The notes below the pieces were generated by a model. The model saw only the letters and a program-made list of their open reading frames with translations, did not search any database and had not been told where the DNA came from. The translations under genes and the position numbers were made by a program. From NCBI RefSeq assembly GCF_000384315.1, contig NZ_ARVW01000001.1:2923746-2987745 (forward strand): a DNA stretch of 64,000 nt. The letters run 5' to 3'. Numbering within the stretch: the stretch's first letter is position 1; every line of letters begins with the position of its first letter. Below are positions 39,313 to 47,641 of this stretch, piece after piece. The stretch is from Amycolatopsis nigrescens CSC17Ta-90 (GTDB lineage: Bacteria > Actinomycetota > Actinomycetes > Mycobacteriales > Pseudonocardiaceae).

Positions 39313-39487
39313 GCTGTGTCCTCCGCCGGCCTGCGCGCATCCGCGATCGTGTCGACAGGGCGCACCATCCGCCCATACCAAGCATTTCTGGCACAGGCGC
39401 CCTGCCGCCCCGATAGCGGGGCCTGTCGGCCGGTGCGCGCGTTGGAATCATCTTGGGTGCCGCGACTCGGCACAGTGCGCCTCATGC
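39298..39487. repeat. 17-bp direct repeat bracketing an inserted segment
   Basis: The 17-mer CACAGTGCGCCTCATGC occurs at 39298-39314 (start of resA) and again at 39471-39487 (end of the phosphoglycerate-mutase-like gene). The spacing is 173 bp. Removing one copy and the segment between would leave the mutase stop overlapping the resA ATG as ATGA. The pattern looks like a tandem duplication or insertion footprint. Confidence 0.7.
39309..39485 (-). CDS. 58-codon ORF with ATGA overlaps on both sides (hypothetical)
   Basis: An ATG at 39485 overlaps the upstream mutase stop (ATGA), and the TGA at 39311-39309 overlaps the resA ATG (ATGA), so ribosomes could pass through all three genes. The 58-residue product begins MRRTV, the same five residues as ResA because of the 17-bp repeat. 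It continues hydrophilic and Arg/Ala-rich without a recognisable domain or signal peptide. It may be a real coupled small protein or a by-product of an insertion; I favour the latter slightly. Confidence 0.4.
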   Translation of the reverse strand: MRRTVPSRGTQDDSNARTGRQAPLSGRQGACARNAWYGRMVRPVDTIADARRPAEDTA

Positions 39488-40108
39488 GCCCGTAACCTTC
39501 GGGTCGGTCGTACCGGCGGGCTCGCTGTACACGATCTGCACCAGTTCCTCCCCCTCGAACACCAGGCTGGTCAAGGACGCCAGGGAGCACTGCCGCCGGC
39601 GCGGGTCGTGCCAGAGCCGCCGCGCCTCCAGGAACCGGCGCACGGTCCAGATCGGCAGCTGGTGCGAAACGCACAGCGCCTCGTGCCCTTCGGCCGCGGC
39701 CCGCGCCCGGTGCACAGCGCCGAGCATCCGGTGCGCGATCTCCACGTACGGCTCGCCCCAGGACGGCCGGAACGGGTTGCGCAGCTTCGGCCAGTGCTGG
39801 GGCTGACGCAGCGCGCCGTCGCCGACGGCCACCCGCTGGCCCTCGAAGTCGTTGTCCGCTTCGATCAGCCCGTCGTCGGTGTGCACGTCCAGCCGGTGCG
39901 CGCCGGCGATCGGACCGGCGGTCTCCTGCGCGCGCTGCAACGGGGACGCCACCACGTACCGGATGTCGTGCCCCGCCACCGCTTCGGCCACCGTGAGCGC
40001 CTGCCGCCGGCCCCGCTCGGACAGCCGGAAACCGGGCAGCCGGCCGTACAGGATGCCGTCCGGGTTGTGCACCTCCCCGTGCCGCAGCAGGTGCACGATC
40101 GTCGTCAT
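39482..40108 (-). CDS. histidine phosphatase family protein (phosphoglycerate mutase-like)
   Basis: Histidine-acid phosphatase fold of 208 residues. The catalytic RHG is in [20 protein letters not shown] near residues 7-10. The second core motif is [13 protein letters not shown], and the late catalytic His is in [18 protein letters not shown]. Rv0525 of M. tuberculosis occupies the same place, between hemL and resA. The substrate is unknown; a phosphatase is more likely than glycolytic mutase. The ATG at 40108 overlaps the hemL stop as ATGA. Confidence 0.87.
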   Translation of the reverse strand: MTTIVHLLRHGEVHNPDGILYGRLPGFRLSERGRRQALTVAEAVAGHDIRYVVASPLQRAQETAGPIAGAHRLDVHTDDGLIEADNDFEGQRVAVGDGALRQPQHWPKLRNPFRPSWGEPYVEIAHRMLGAVHRARAAAEGHEALCVSHQLPIWTVRRFLEARRLWHDPRRRQCSLASLTSLVFEGEELVQIVYSEPAGTTDPKVTGA

Positions 40109-41412
40109 GCGGGCACCTGTGCGGCCGCCGCGGCGCGGGCCGCGAACGGCAGCGCGTTCTCGATCTGCTCGAAGGTCGCGTCGTCCATGGCCGCGTTCAC
40201 GAACCAGCACTCGAAGGCGCTCGGCGGCCCGTAGACCCCGCGTTCCAGCAGTGCGTGGAAGAACGGCGGGAAGCGCCAAGTCTCCGCGTTGGTCGCGTCG
40301 TGGTAGTCGCGCACCGGCTGCTCGCGAAAGAACACGCTCAGCAGGTTGCCCGCGTAGGCGACGGTGTGCGCCACCCCCGCCTCGGTCAGCGCCTCGGTGA
40401 ACAGGGCACCGAGCTGCTGGGAGTTGGCGTCCAGCGCCCGGTAGACCTCCGCGTCCGCGGCCCGGAGGGCGGCCAGCCCGGAGGCCACCGCGACCGGGTT
40501 CCCGGACAGCGTGCCGGCCTGGTAAACCGGCCCGCCGGGGGCCAGCTTGGCCATCACGTCGGCACGGCCGCCGAAGGCCGCGGCGGGCAGCCCGCCGGAC
40601 ATCACCTTGCCGAAGGTGTAGAGGTCGCCGCGCACCCGCTCCAAACCGAACCAGCCCGCGCTGGACACCCGGAACCCGGTCATCACCTCGTCCATGATGA
40701 GCAGCGCGCCGTTGGCATGCGCCAGCTCCAGCAGCTGCGCGTTGAAGTCGGGCCCCGGCGCCACCGCGCCCATGTTGCCGGCCGCGGCCTCGGTGATGAT
40801 CGCCGCGATCGCACCGGGGTTCTCCGAAAAGGCCTGTCGCACGGCCTCGATATCGTTGTACGGCAAGACAATCGTGTCCGCGGCCTGCGCGCCGGTGACC
40901 CCGGGTGAGGTGGGCAGGCCGAGCGTGGCCACCCCGGAGCCCGCCTGCGCGAGCAGCGCGTCCACATGCCCGTGGTAGCAGCCGGCGAACTTGATGATCT
41001 TGGCGCGCTCGGTGAACCCGCGGGCCAGCCGGATCGCGCTCATCGTCGCCTCGGTGCCGGAGTTGACCAGCCGGACCCGCTGCACCGGCTCGACCCTGGC
41101 GATGATCTCCTCGGCCAGCTCGACCTCGCCGGTGGTCGGCGTGCCGAAGGACAGTCCCGAGGACGCCGCCTCACGGGCCGCCGAAACCACCGCCGGGTGT
41201 GCGTGCCCGAGGATCATCGGCCCCCAGGAGGAGACCAGGTCGATGTACCGGTTGCCGTCCACGTCCCACAGGTGCGGCCCCTCCCCGCGAACCATGAACC
41301 TGGGCGTTCCGCCGACCGAGTTGAAGGCGCGCACCGGGGAGTTCACCCCGCCCGGCGTCGCCGCCGCGGCCCGTTCGAACCATGCCTTGGACTGCTCGAC
41401 TCCTTGCGTCAC
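40105..41412 (-). CDS. hemL: glutamate-1-semialdehyde 2,1-aminomutase
   Basis: PLP/PMP enzyme making 5-aminolevulinate in the C5 heme pathway, directly after HemA (also in this window). The PLP lysine is in [18 protein letters not shown]-terminal [17 protein letters not shown] and [20 protein letters not shown] are diagnostic. It has 435 residues from the GTG at 41412. It heads the hemL-mutase-resA transcription unit. All expected catalytic residues appear intact. Confidence 0.95.
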   Translation of the reverse strand: MTQGVEQSKAWFERAAAATPGGVNSPVRAFNSVGGTPRFMVRGEGPHLWDVDGNRYIDLVSSWGPMILGHAHPAVVSAAREAASSGLSFGTPTTGEVELAEEIIARVEPVQRVRLVNSGTEATMSAIRLARGFTERAKIIKFAGCYHGHVDALLAQAGSGVATLGLPTSPGVTGAQAADTIVLPYNDIEAVRQAFSENPGAIAAIITEAAAGNMGAVAPGPDFNAQLLELAHANGALLIMDEVMTGFRVSSAGWFGLERVRGDLYTFGKVMSGGLPAAAFGGRADVMAKLAPGGPVYQAGTLSGNPVAVASGLAALRAADAEVYRALDANSQQLGALFTEALTEAGVAHTVAYAGNLLSVFFREQPVRDYHDATNAETWRFPPFFHALLERGVYGPPSAFECWFVNAAMDDATFEQIENALPFAARAAAAAQVPA

Positions 41413-41553
41413 CCGGCCAGTCTCCCAAACCCGCGATCACCCCCGCCGGGCAGCCGTCGCGGTCGAAGTCACCCGAACGGAGTGGCCTCTTTCGTTTTTT
41501 TCGAATAGACTGGTTGGGTAGAGATCGAACTCAGCCCCCAGGAAGGAGTCACC

Positions 41554-42042
41554 ATGTCCGTCCCTCTCGAGGAAAGGACGTTCTTCCCGCCTGAGGGGCG
41601 AGAGAAAGAGAAGGTCGAGCAGGTCGCAGCCGTACTCGCGCACCCCAGCGGGGCGCCGCGAACGCGCCACGCACACCTGATCAGCCCGGATGGCACTACC
41701 AGCGTGGAGCTGCCGGCCGAGCTCTACCAAGTCCTCTGCCAGGTCGTGGATGCCCTCCAGCACGGTCAGGCGGTGGCCATCGAGCCGCTGAACTCGGTGC
41801 TCACCACCCAGCAGGCCGCCGACAAACTGCACATCTCCCGCCCGACCCTGGTGAAACTTCTGGAAGACGGGAAGATTCCGTTCCACCAGCACGGGCGGCA
41901 TCGCCGGGTGTTCCTGGCCGACCTGCTCGCCTACGAGGAGAAGGCCACCCAGGAGCGGCAGTCCGCGCTGGACGAACTGACCTATGCGGCCGCGCACGAC
42001 GGCAGCGCCGACGAAACCGAGGGCTTCATCCCGACGCGGTGA
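41554..42042 (+). CDS. excisionase-type HTH protein, probable antitoxin of a PIN toxin
   Basis: A 162-residue protein. The C-terminal half contains an excisionase/MerR-like HTH (LTTQQAADKLHISRPTLVKL, then GKIPFHQHGRHRRVFLADLL) near residues 88-130. The N-terminal half is an unrecognised region with an HLISPDGTTSVELPAELYQV segment. The ATG at 41554 follows AGGAAGGAG. A PIN-domain gene lies 57 bp downstream on the same strand, making a type II toxin-antitoxin arrangement in which this gene would be antitoxin and autorepressor. Confidence 0.8.
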   Translation: MSVPLEERTFFPPEGREKEKVEQVAAVLAHPSGAPRTRHAHLISPDGTTSVELPAELYQVLCQVVDALQHGQAVAIEPLNSVLTTQQAADKLHISRPTLVKLLEDGKIPFHQHGRHRRVFLADLLAYEEKATQERQSALDELTYAAAHDGSADETEGFIPTR

Positions 42043-42081
42043 CAATCACGCCTGACACTGCGGCGACAATCAGCTAACACT
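42041..42081. repeat. imperfect direct repeat between antitoxin and toxin
   Basis: GACAATCA followed by a GC-(C)T-x-ACACTG pattern occurs twice, starting at 42041 and 42065 (period 24). The first copy overlaps the antitoxin stop codon. It may be an operator or an mRNA element controlling the toxin. Confidence 0.4.
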
Positions 42082-42099
42082 GGTGCACACTCTGCAACC

Positions 42100-42669
42100 A
42101 TGGCATTCTCCGCGTTCCTCGATGCCTGCGTCCTGGTGCCGATCAACCTGGCTGACGTGCTGCTCCGCCTGGCCGGCAGCCACACCTACCGACCGTTGTG
42201 GTCACCAGACGTGCTAGCCGAGGTCGAACGAAACATCCCAAGAGCCAGTTCGCGGGTGACACCGGAGAAAGCGGCCAAACGAGTCGAAGTGATGCGACGG
42301 CATTTCCTGGATGCCATGGTCACCGGTTACGAGCCGATGGTGCCGCGAATGCCCTGCGACCCCAAGGATCGGCACGTACTCGCCGCCGCCGTGCGCGCGA
42401 ACGCGGAGGTCATCGTCACGGCCAACACAAAGGACTTCCCCAGCACGGCTCTCGCCAAGTACGCCGTGCAGGCCATCCACCCGGACGACTTCTTGCTGGA
42501 TCAGCTGGATCTGTACACCGCCGAGACCGTCGGCTGCGTCGTCGATCTCGTCGCGGTTCGCCGCCGGCCGGCCGAGACTCTGGAGTCCTTCCTGACCCAG
42601 CTCGCTAAAACCGTCCCGGGCTTCTCGAAGCAGGTCCTCACCGCGGCACGGCGGTCCCTGCCGAGTTGA
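42100..42669 (+). CDS. PIN-domain ribonuclease toxin
   Basis: A PIN-fold endoribonuclease of 189 residues. The acidic active-site residues are in place: Asp8 in FSAFLDACVLVPINL, Glu in VLAEVERN, Asp in CDPKDRHVLAAAVRA and the Asn/Asp pair in IVTANTKDFP. It follows an excisionase-like antitoxin, as in VapBC-like modules of the PF13470 type. There is no obvious ribosome-binding site and the 57-bp gap is wide for such a pair, suggesting low translation of the toxin. Its stop is 3 bp from the convergent membrane-protein gene. Confidence 0.82.
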   Translation: MAFSAFLDACVLVPINLADVLLRLAGSHTYRPLWSPDVLAEVERNIPRASSRVTPEKAAKRVEVMRRHFLDAMVTGYEPMVPRMPCDPKDRHVLAAAVRANAEVIVTANTKDFPSTALAKYAVQAIHPDDFLLDQLDLYTAETVGCVVDLVAVRRRPAETLESFLTQLAKTVPGFSKQVLTAARRSLPS

Positions 42670-42672
42670 ACG

Positions 42673-43092
42673 CTATTCGGCGACGTGGCCGGAGGCGTGG
42701 GCGCCGTAGAGCTCGGGGTGGTCTTCGAACTCGCCCTCTTCCTCTTCCTTGCGCGGCCTGCGGTGCCGGGCGTAGAAGGCCAGCAGCAGCTCGCGCACGG
42801 CGTCCACCAGCAACAACAGAGCGAGGGTGACCAGCCCGATGGCGGCGCCGATCAGATCGCCCTCGTAGCGGGTGGAGGTGAGTTCGGTGCCGTCGGACAG
42901 CCGCGTGACCACGTCGTCCACCGCGTTGCCCCAGCAGGCGAACGCGGCCCACACGGCCAGACCGGCTAGCACCAGCTCGACCACCGCGATCATCGCCCGC
43001 CATGGCCGGTGCAGCCGGGGCAGCGCCTGTTCGCGCCGCTGCTCGGGGGGCAGCTTGGTGGCGCCGCTGGAGGTGGTCACGGCGGGAAGCAT
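42673..43092 (-). CDS. small two-helix membrane protein
   Basis: A 139-residue protein not assigned to a known family. Two long hydrophobic segments (about residues 32-52, MIAVVELVLAGLAVWAAFAC, and 78-105) flank a short loop with DGTELTSTRYEGD. The tail is charged (RRPRKEEEEGEFEDHPELYG). The ATG at 43092 lies one base after the DUF3093 stop; a GTG four codons in (43080) is an alternative. It forms the end of a three-gene run of small membrane proteins upstream of the toxin pair. Confidence 0.65.
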   Translation of the reverse strand: MLPAVTTSSGATKLPPEQRREQALPRLHRPWRAMIAVVELVLAGLAVWAAFACWGNAVDDVVTRLSDGTELTSTRYEGDLIGAAIGLVTLALLLLVDAVRELLLAFYARHRRPRKEEEEGEFEDHPELYGAHASGHVAE

Positions 43093-43093
43093 C

Positions 43094-43531
43094 TCATGTT
43101 CCGCGCTGCTCCCGCAGCGTGGTGCGCAGCGCTTCGACATCCTTCGCCCAGGCCAGCACCACGGTGTCGTCGTCCAGCCGGAGGGGCAGCTCTTCGTACT
43201 TGCGCGGCACGCTCCAGCCGCCGCCGAGCACCTTGGCACCCGGCGGTGCCTCCACGTCGGTGACCTCGGAGATCCGTGTCAGCGGCAGTTCCTCGGCGCC
43301 CTGCCGCAGCACGCTGTCGGTGACCTCCACGGTCAGATACCGGCGGCGCGCGTACACCCAGGGCACGGTGAACAACGCCAGGCCGGCACCGACCACCAGC
43401 CAGGCCAGCCAGTGCGTCGGCCCGCCGGTGAGCAGCTCGGACAGGTAGCCGAGCAGCGCGAACAACGGGCCCCACACCAGCGCGACCCAGCCGACACCGG
43501 GCTCCTGGTAGCGCGGGACCTGCTCGGTCAC
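43094..43531 (-). CDS. DUF3093 family membrane protein
   Basis: A 145-residue protein with two membrane helices near residues 13-33 and 42-60. A PH-like cytoplasmic domain with GGGWSVPRKYEELPLRLDDD follows, the hallmark segment of the DUF3093 family. Function is unknown. The GTG at 43531 overlaps the upstream membrane protein stop as GTGA. Confidence 0.78.
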   Translation of the reverse strand: MTEQVPRYQEPGVGWVALVWGPLFALLGYLSELLTGGPTHWLAWLVVGAGLALFTVPWVYARRRYLTVEVTDSVLRQGAEELPLTRISEVTDVEAPPGAKVLGGGWSVPRKYEELPLRLDDDTVVLAWAKDVEALRTTLREQRGT

Positions 43532-44049
43532 GGCAGTTTGCGGCCGACTTTGGGGAAGTAGCCGCCGACGCTGGGCAGGTACATCAGCACCAGCGCGACC
43601 ACCGCGAGCAGCATGGACACCAGCGTGATCAGGCTGGCGAACAGGAACAGCTGGAACAGCACGGTGATCGCCAGCAGCACGGTCAACACCGTGCGCGCGG
43701 ACCGGGTGCCCTCCCTGGCCTTGTACGCGAACAGGGCGAACAGCACGGCGAAGATCACCGCACCGACCAGCAGCACCAGCAGCAGCGCGTTGGTGCCGGA
43801 CGCGATCTGATCCGCGGTGATCTTCGGGTCCTTGTTCACCCGGACCAGCTCGTCCACGATGCTCTGCTTGCCGAAGTAGGTCACCGCGAAACCGGCGACG
43901 AACACCACCCCGGCTGCGATCCAGAGACCGAAGGAGACGTTCACCGGAGTCGGCGGGTTGACCGGCGGCCGCTGGTCCCCCTTGAACTGGGGTGCCGGGG
44001 GCAGGCCCTGGGATCGACGCTGGTCGTCCGATTCGTCTGGAGTCGCCAT
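43528..44049 (-). CDS. four-helix membrane protein of unknown function
   Basis: A 173-residue protein with a Pro/Gln-rich N-terminal tail of ~38 residues and four predicted membrane helices (around 40-60, 88-108, 118-135 and 140-158). A charged loop DELVRVNKDPKITADQIASG lies between helices 1 and 2. No family is recognised. The ATG at 44049 is 11 bp from the end of hemB, so it may be co-transcribed with the hem genes. Confidence 0.65.
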   Translation of the reverse strand: MATPDESDDQRRSQGLPPAPQFKGDQRPPVNPPTPVNVSFGLWIAAGVVFVAGFAVTYFGKQSIVDELVRVNKDPKITADQIASGTNALLLVLLVGAVIFAVLFALFAYKAREGTRSARTVLTVLLAITVLFQLFLFASLITLVSMLLAVVALVLMYLPSVGGYFPKVGRKLP

Positions 44050-44060
44050 GAGCCTGGAGA

Positions 44061-45032
44061 CTAGTCCAGCCAGCCGGCGGCCTCGACGGCCCAGTAGGTC
44101 AGGATCATGTCCGCGCCCGCGCGCCGGATCGAGGTGAGCACCTCGAGCACGGTGCGCTGCCGGTCCACCCAGCCGTTCGCGGCAGCCGCCTCGACCATCG
44201 CGTACTCGCCGGAGATGTTGTACGCGGCGACCGGCACCGGGGACACCTCGGCTGCCGCGCGAATGACGTCCAAATAGGACAGTGCGGGTTTGATCATGAT
44301 CGCGTCCGCGCCCTCGGCCACGTCCAGCTCGATCTCCCGCAGCGACTCGCGGACGTTGCCCGGGTCCTGCTGGTAGGTCTTGCGGTCGCCCTTGAGCTGC
44401 GAGTTCACCGCTTCCCGGAACGGGCCGAAGAAGGCGCTGGCGTACTTCGCGGTGTAGGCGAGGATGCCGGTGTCGGCGTAGCCGGCTTCGTCGAGCGCGC
44501 CGCGGATCACGCCGACCTGGCCGTCCATCATGCCGCTCGGGCCGAGCAGGTGCGCCCCCGCTTCGGCCTGCGCGACGGCCATTTCGGCGTAGCGGGCCAG
44601 CGAAGCGTCGTTGTCCACGTTGCCGTTCGCGTCGAGCACACCGCAGTGGCCGTGGTCGGTGAACTCGTCCAGGCAGGTGTCCGCCATCAGCACGGTCTGG
44701 TCGCCCAGCTCGGACTTCAGGTCGCGCAGGGCGACGTTGAGGATGCCGTTCTCGTCCGTGGCCCCGGAACCGATCGCGTCGTGCCGCTCGGGCACACCGA
44801 AGATCATCAGCCCGCCGACGCCGGCCTGCACCGCGTCCACCGCCGCTTTGCGCAGCGATTCGCGGGTGTGCTGGACAACGCCCGGCATGCTGGCGATCGG
44901 CCGGGGAGCGTCCGCGCCTTCGGCGACGAACATGGGCAGGATCAGCTGCCGGGGCCGCAGCGTGGTTTCACTCACCAGACGGCGCATGGCCGCCGTGCCC
45001 CGCAACCGCCGAGGACGATGCTCAGGAAACAT
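44061..45032 (-). CDS. hemB: delta-aminolevulinic acid dehydratase (porphobilinogen synthase)
   Basis: Condenses two 5-aminolevulinate molecules to porphobilinogen. Both Schiff-base lysines are present ([20 protein letters not shown] and [14 protein letters not shown]). The metal region reads [16 protein letters not shown], a mixed form keeping two of the three zinc cysteines. The ATG at 45032 ([13 protein letters not shown]) gives 323 residues. It follows hemD after a gap holding a 33-bp-arm hairpin. Unlike the hemC in this cluster, the active site looks complete. Confidence 0.95.
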   Translation of the reverse strand: MFPEHRPRRLRGTAAMRRLVSETTLRPRQLILPMFVAEGADAPRPIASMPGVVQHTRESLRKAAVDAVQAGVGGLMIFGVPERHDAIGSGATDENGILNVALRDLKSELGDQTVLMADTCLDEFTDHGHCGVLDANGNVDNDASLARYAEMAVAQAEAGAHLLGPSGMMDGQVGVIRGALDEAGYADTGILAYTAKYASAFFGPFREAVNSQLKGDRKTYQQDPGNVRESLREIELDVAEGADAIMIKPALSYLDVIRAAAEVSPVPVAAYNISGEYAMVEAAAANGWVDRQRTVLEVLTSIRRAGADMILTYWAVEAAGWLD

Positions 45033-45058
45033 GCCCCCGACGTTACTCCCGCCCCTTC

Positions 45059-45127
45059 CCCCAATTGCAGCGAAGGCCACCTTGCCTGCGTTGGACGCAG
45101 GCAAGGTGGCCTTCGCTGCAATTGGGG
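45059..45127. repeat. perfect 33-bp-arm hairpin between hemD and hemB
   Basis: Two perfectly complementary 33-bp arms (45059-45091 and 45095-45127) with a 3-base TGG loop, beginning directly at the hemD stop codon. There is no T-run after it on the minus strand, so it is not a standard intrinsic terminator. It could lower hemB expression, protect the upstream mRNA from exonucleases, or be a dispersed palindromic element. Confidence 0.8.
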
Positions 45128-46660
45128 TCAGGAGCGGCGGGCGCGCTTGGCTTTGCGCGGCGGGGGGAGGGCGCCCTCGGCGCGAAGCCGGGCGGCGTGC
45201 TCGGCGAGCGCGTCGACCAGGTGCGGGACGTCCGCCTTCTCCGGCTGCACGTCCACCCGCAGGCCGAACTCCACCGCGGTCTCCGCGGTCTTCGGGCCGA
45301 TGCAGGCGACCAGCGTCCGGGTGTGCGGCTTGCCGGCGATGCCGACCAGGTTCCGCACCGTGGACGACGACGTGAAGCAAACCGCGTCGAAGCCACCGGT
45401 CTTGATCATCTCGCGGGTCTCGGCTGGCGGCGGGGCGGCGCGCACGGTCCGGTACGCGGTCACGTCGTCGATCTCCCAGCCACGGTCGCGCAGACCGGCG
45501 GACAGGGTCTCGGTGGCGATGTCCGCCCGCGGCAGCAGCACCCGGTCGACCGGGTCCAGCACGTCGTCGTACGGCGGGAAGTCGGCGAGCAGGCCCTCGC
45601 TGGACTGCTCACCGGACGGGATCAGCTCCGGGATGATGCCGAACGAGCGCACCTTCGCCGCGGTCGACTCACCGACGCAGGCGATCTTCACCCCGGAGAA
45701 GGCCCTGGCGTCCAGGCCGAACTCCTCGAACTTCTCCCACACCGCGCGCACCGCGTTGGTCGAGGTGAACACGATCCACTGGTATCGGCCGTCGACGAGG
45801 CCCTTGACCGAGCGCTCCATCTGCGCCGGGCTGCGCGGCGGCTCGACCGAGATGGTCGGCACCTCGTGCGAGGTGGCGCCGTGCCCGCGCAGCCGCTCGG
45901 CCATCTCGCCGGCCTGCTCCTTGGTGCGCGGCACCAGCACCTTCCAGCCGTACAGCGCGCGGGACTCCCACCAGGACAGCTTCGAGCGGGCACCGGCGGC
46001 CTGGCCGACGGTCACCACCAGCGGGCCGACCAGCTCGCCGGCGTCCTGCGAGAGCGAGGCCAGGGTGCTGTCCACGGTGCGCTGGGTGTTGATCGTGCCG
46101 TTGCAGGTGACCGCGACCGCGGTCGCCGCCGCCATCCCGTGCTCGACCAGCGCGGACGCCGCCTCGGCCAGGTGGCTGGAGGTGGCGTGCAGCACCAGCG
46201 GGCCCGGGGTGGCCGCGAGCGCGGGCCAGTCCACCTCGCCGCGGACGTCGACCTCGGTGTGCGTGCCACCGAGCGCGACGCCGGCATAGGCGGGCACCGC
46301 GGCACCGGGCGAGACGCCGGGCACGATGTCGAACACGGCACTGGTCCGTGCGACGGCCTGCACCTCGGCCACCACTGCGGGCTGGGTCAGCGGGTCACCG
46401 GCGATCAGCCGGAGCACCAGCCTGCCCGCCTTCGCTTCGGCGGTCAGGTCCTTGGCCACCTCGGACGGCTCGCCGACCGCGGGTCGTACCTCGGCGCCGG
46501 CGGCGGTGAACGCCAGCACACCGGACGGTACGTCGGGGTCGGTCACCACGACCTCGGCCTTGGCCAGCAGTTCCTGGGCGCGGACGGTCAGCAGTCCGGC
46601 ATCACCGGGGCCCGAGCCCACGAAGGCGACACGCCCTGTGGTCTTTCGCGCGGGGGTCAT
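45128..46660 (-). CDS. hemD: bifunctional-type uroporphyrinogen-III methyltransferase/synthase (HemD fusion)
   Basis: A 510-residue two-domain protein. The C-terminal domain (about residues 250-485, with [20 protein letters not shown] and [20 protein letters not shown]) is uroporphyrinogen-III synthase, which closes hydroxymethylbilane. The N-terminal domain has the SAM-methyltransferase fold ([34 protein letters not shown]). However, the substrate motif GDPFVFGRGGEE of active CobA enzymes is replaced by [14 protein letters not shown], so methyltransferase activity is doubtful. The ATG at 46660 is chosen with GAGGAG ten bases upstream; an ATG at 46678 is also possible. Confidence 0.9.
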   Translation of the reverse strand: MTPARKTTGRVAFVGSGPGDAGLLTVRAQELLAKAEVVVTDPDVPSGVLAFTAAGAEVRPAVGEPSEVAKDLTAEAKAGRLVLRLIAGDPLTQPAVVAEVQAVARTSAVFDIVPGVSPGAAVPAYAGVALGGTHTEVDVRGEVDWPALAATPGPLVLHATSSHLAEAASALVEHGMAAATAVAVTCNGTINTQRTVDSTLASLSQDAGELVGPLVVTVGQAAGARSKLSWWESRALYGWKVLVPRTKEQAGEMAERLRGHGATSHEVPTISVEPPRSPAQMERSVKGLVDGRYQWIVFTSTNAVRAVWEKFEEFGLDARAFSGVKIACVGESTAAKVRSFGIIPELIPSGEQSSEGLLADFPPYDDVLDPVDRVLLPRADIATETLSAGLRDRGWEIDDVTAYRTVRAAPPPAETREMIKTGGFDAVCFTSSSTVRNLVGIAGKPHTRTLVACIGPKTAETAVEFGLRVDVQPEKADVPHLVDALAEHAARLRAEGALPPPRKAKRARRS

Positions 46661-46735
46661 CTGTGCGTTTCTCCTCATTCAAAGTCGGCCGGATTCGGCC
46701 ATCTACGCCGCTGCCTGCGTCGGCGCGGCACCAGG

Positions 46736-47641
46736 TCAGTGCTGCGTGCGTCCGGGGCCGGACAACGCGCCGGCACCCAGGTCGAGCAGTTCGGCCGCGA
46801 GCTCGCGGCCCAGTTTTTCCGCCTCGTGCTTTTCGGCGATCGCCGAAGCACGCAGCATGTCGGCGGTCTCGATGTCGAAACCGGCCGCCGCGGCACCGCG
46901 CAGCGAAATCCGTTCGAGCACCGCACCGTCCGCGTCCAGGTCTTCGACCACCTCGGCCAGCGCACCGACCGGCGCACCGCGATCGGCTTCGAGCGCGGCC
47001 AACATGGCCCGTTCCGCGGTCACCGCAACCCTGGTCGACTCGTCGTCCACAGTGGACCGAAGAAGGTGCTCGACGTCCACATCGTCCACCCGGCACTGGA
47101 CCGCCAGCGCGCCCTGTGCCGGCGCCGGCAGCAGCTGGATCGGGTCCAGCGTCTCGGTGATCAGGTCGAGACTGTCCATCCTGGCCAGCCCCGCCCTGGC
47201 CAGTACCACCGCATCCAGCTCACCGGCGGCGACTTTTCCGGCCCTGGTCTGGATATCACCGCGGACCGGGACCAGCTCGAGGCCGAGGCCGAGCGCGCGC
47301 AGCTGGGCGATCCGCCGGGCCGAGCCGGTGCCGACGGTCGCGCCGGGCGGCAGCTCACCGAGGGTCAGCCCGTCCCTGGCGACCAGCGCGTCCCGCGGGT
47401 CGGCCCTGGTCGGCACCGCGGCCAGCACGATCCCGGGCACGGCCGCGATCGGCAGGCCCTTGTACGAGCGCACGATCACGTCAACCTGCTTGTTCAGCAG
47501 CGCATCGGGCAGCGCGCCGGGCTTGGCGACCTCGACGATCTCCACCCGCTGCCCGGTCTTGCGCAGCTCGTCGGCGACCAGGTTGGCCTGGGCGAGCGCC
47601 AGCGCACTGGCTCTGGCGCCGATCCTTATCGTGCTATCCAT
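46736..47641 (-). CDS. hemC: degenerate hydroxymethylbilane synthase (HemC-like, catalytic residues missing)
   Basis: Position and overall sequence identify HemC, the porphobilinogen deaminase: [58 protein letters not shown] and [16 protein letters not shown] are all familiar. Key residues are nevertheless lost. The cofactor-attaching Cys (E. coli Cys242, usually EAGCSAPVGA) is Arg221 in [10 protein letters not shown], codon 46979-46981. The catalytic Asp (E. coli Asp84, usually HSYKDLP) is Gly62 in RSYKGLP. About 20 residues that normally carry the GD and GxGVF motifs before it are absent. The frame is intact over 301 residues and the start overlaps hemA by 8 bp. Confidence 0.85.
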   Translation of the reverse strand: MDSTIRIGARASALALAQANLVADELRKTGQRVEIVEVAKPGALPDALLNKQVDVIVRSYKGLPIAAVPGIVLAAVPTRADPRDALVARDGLTLGELPPGATVGTGSARRIAQLRALGLGLELVPVRGDIQTRAGKVAAGELDAVVLARAGLARMDSLDLITETLDPIQLLPAPAQGALAVQCRVDDVDVEHLLRSTVDDESTRVAVTAERAMLAALEADRGAPVGALAEVVEDLDADGAVLERISLRGAAAAGFDIETADMLRASAIAEKHEAEKLGRELAAELLDLGAGALSGPGRTQH

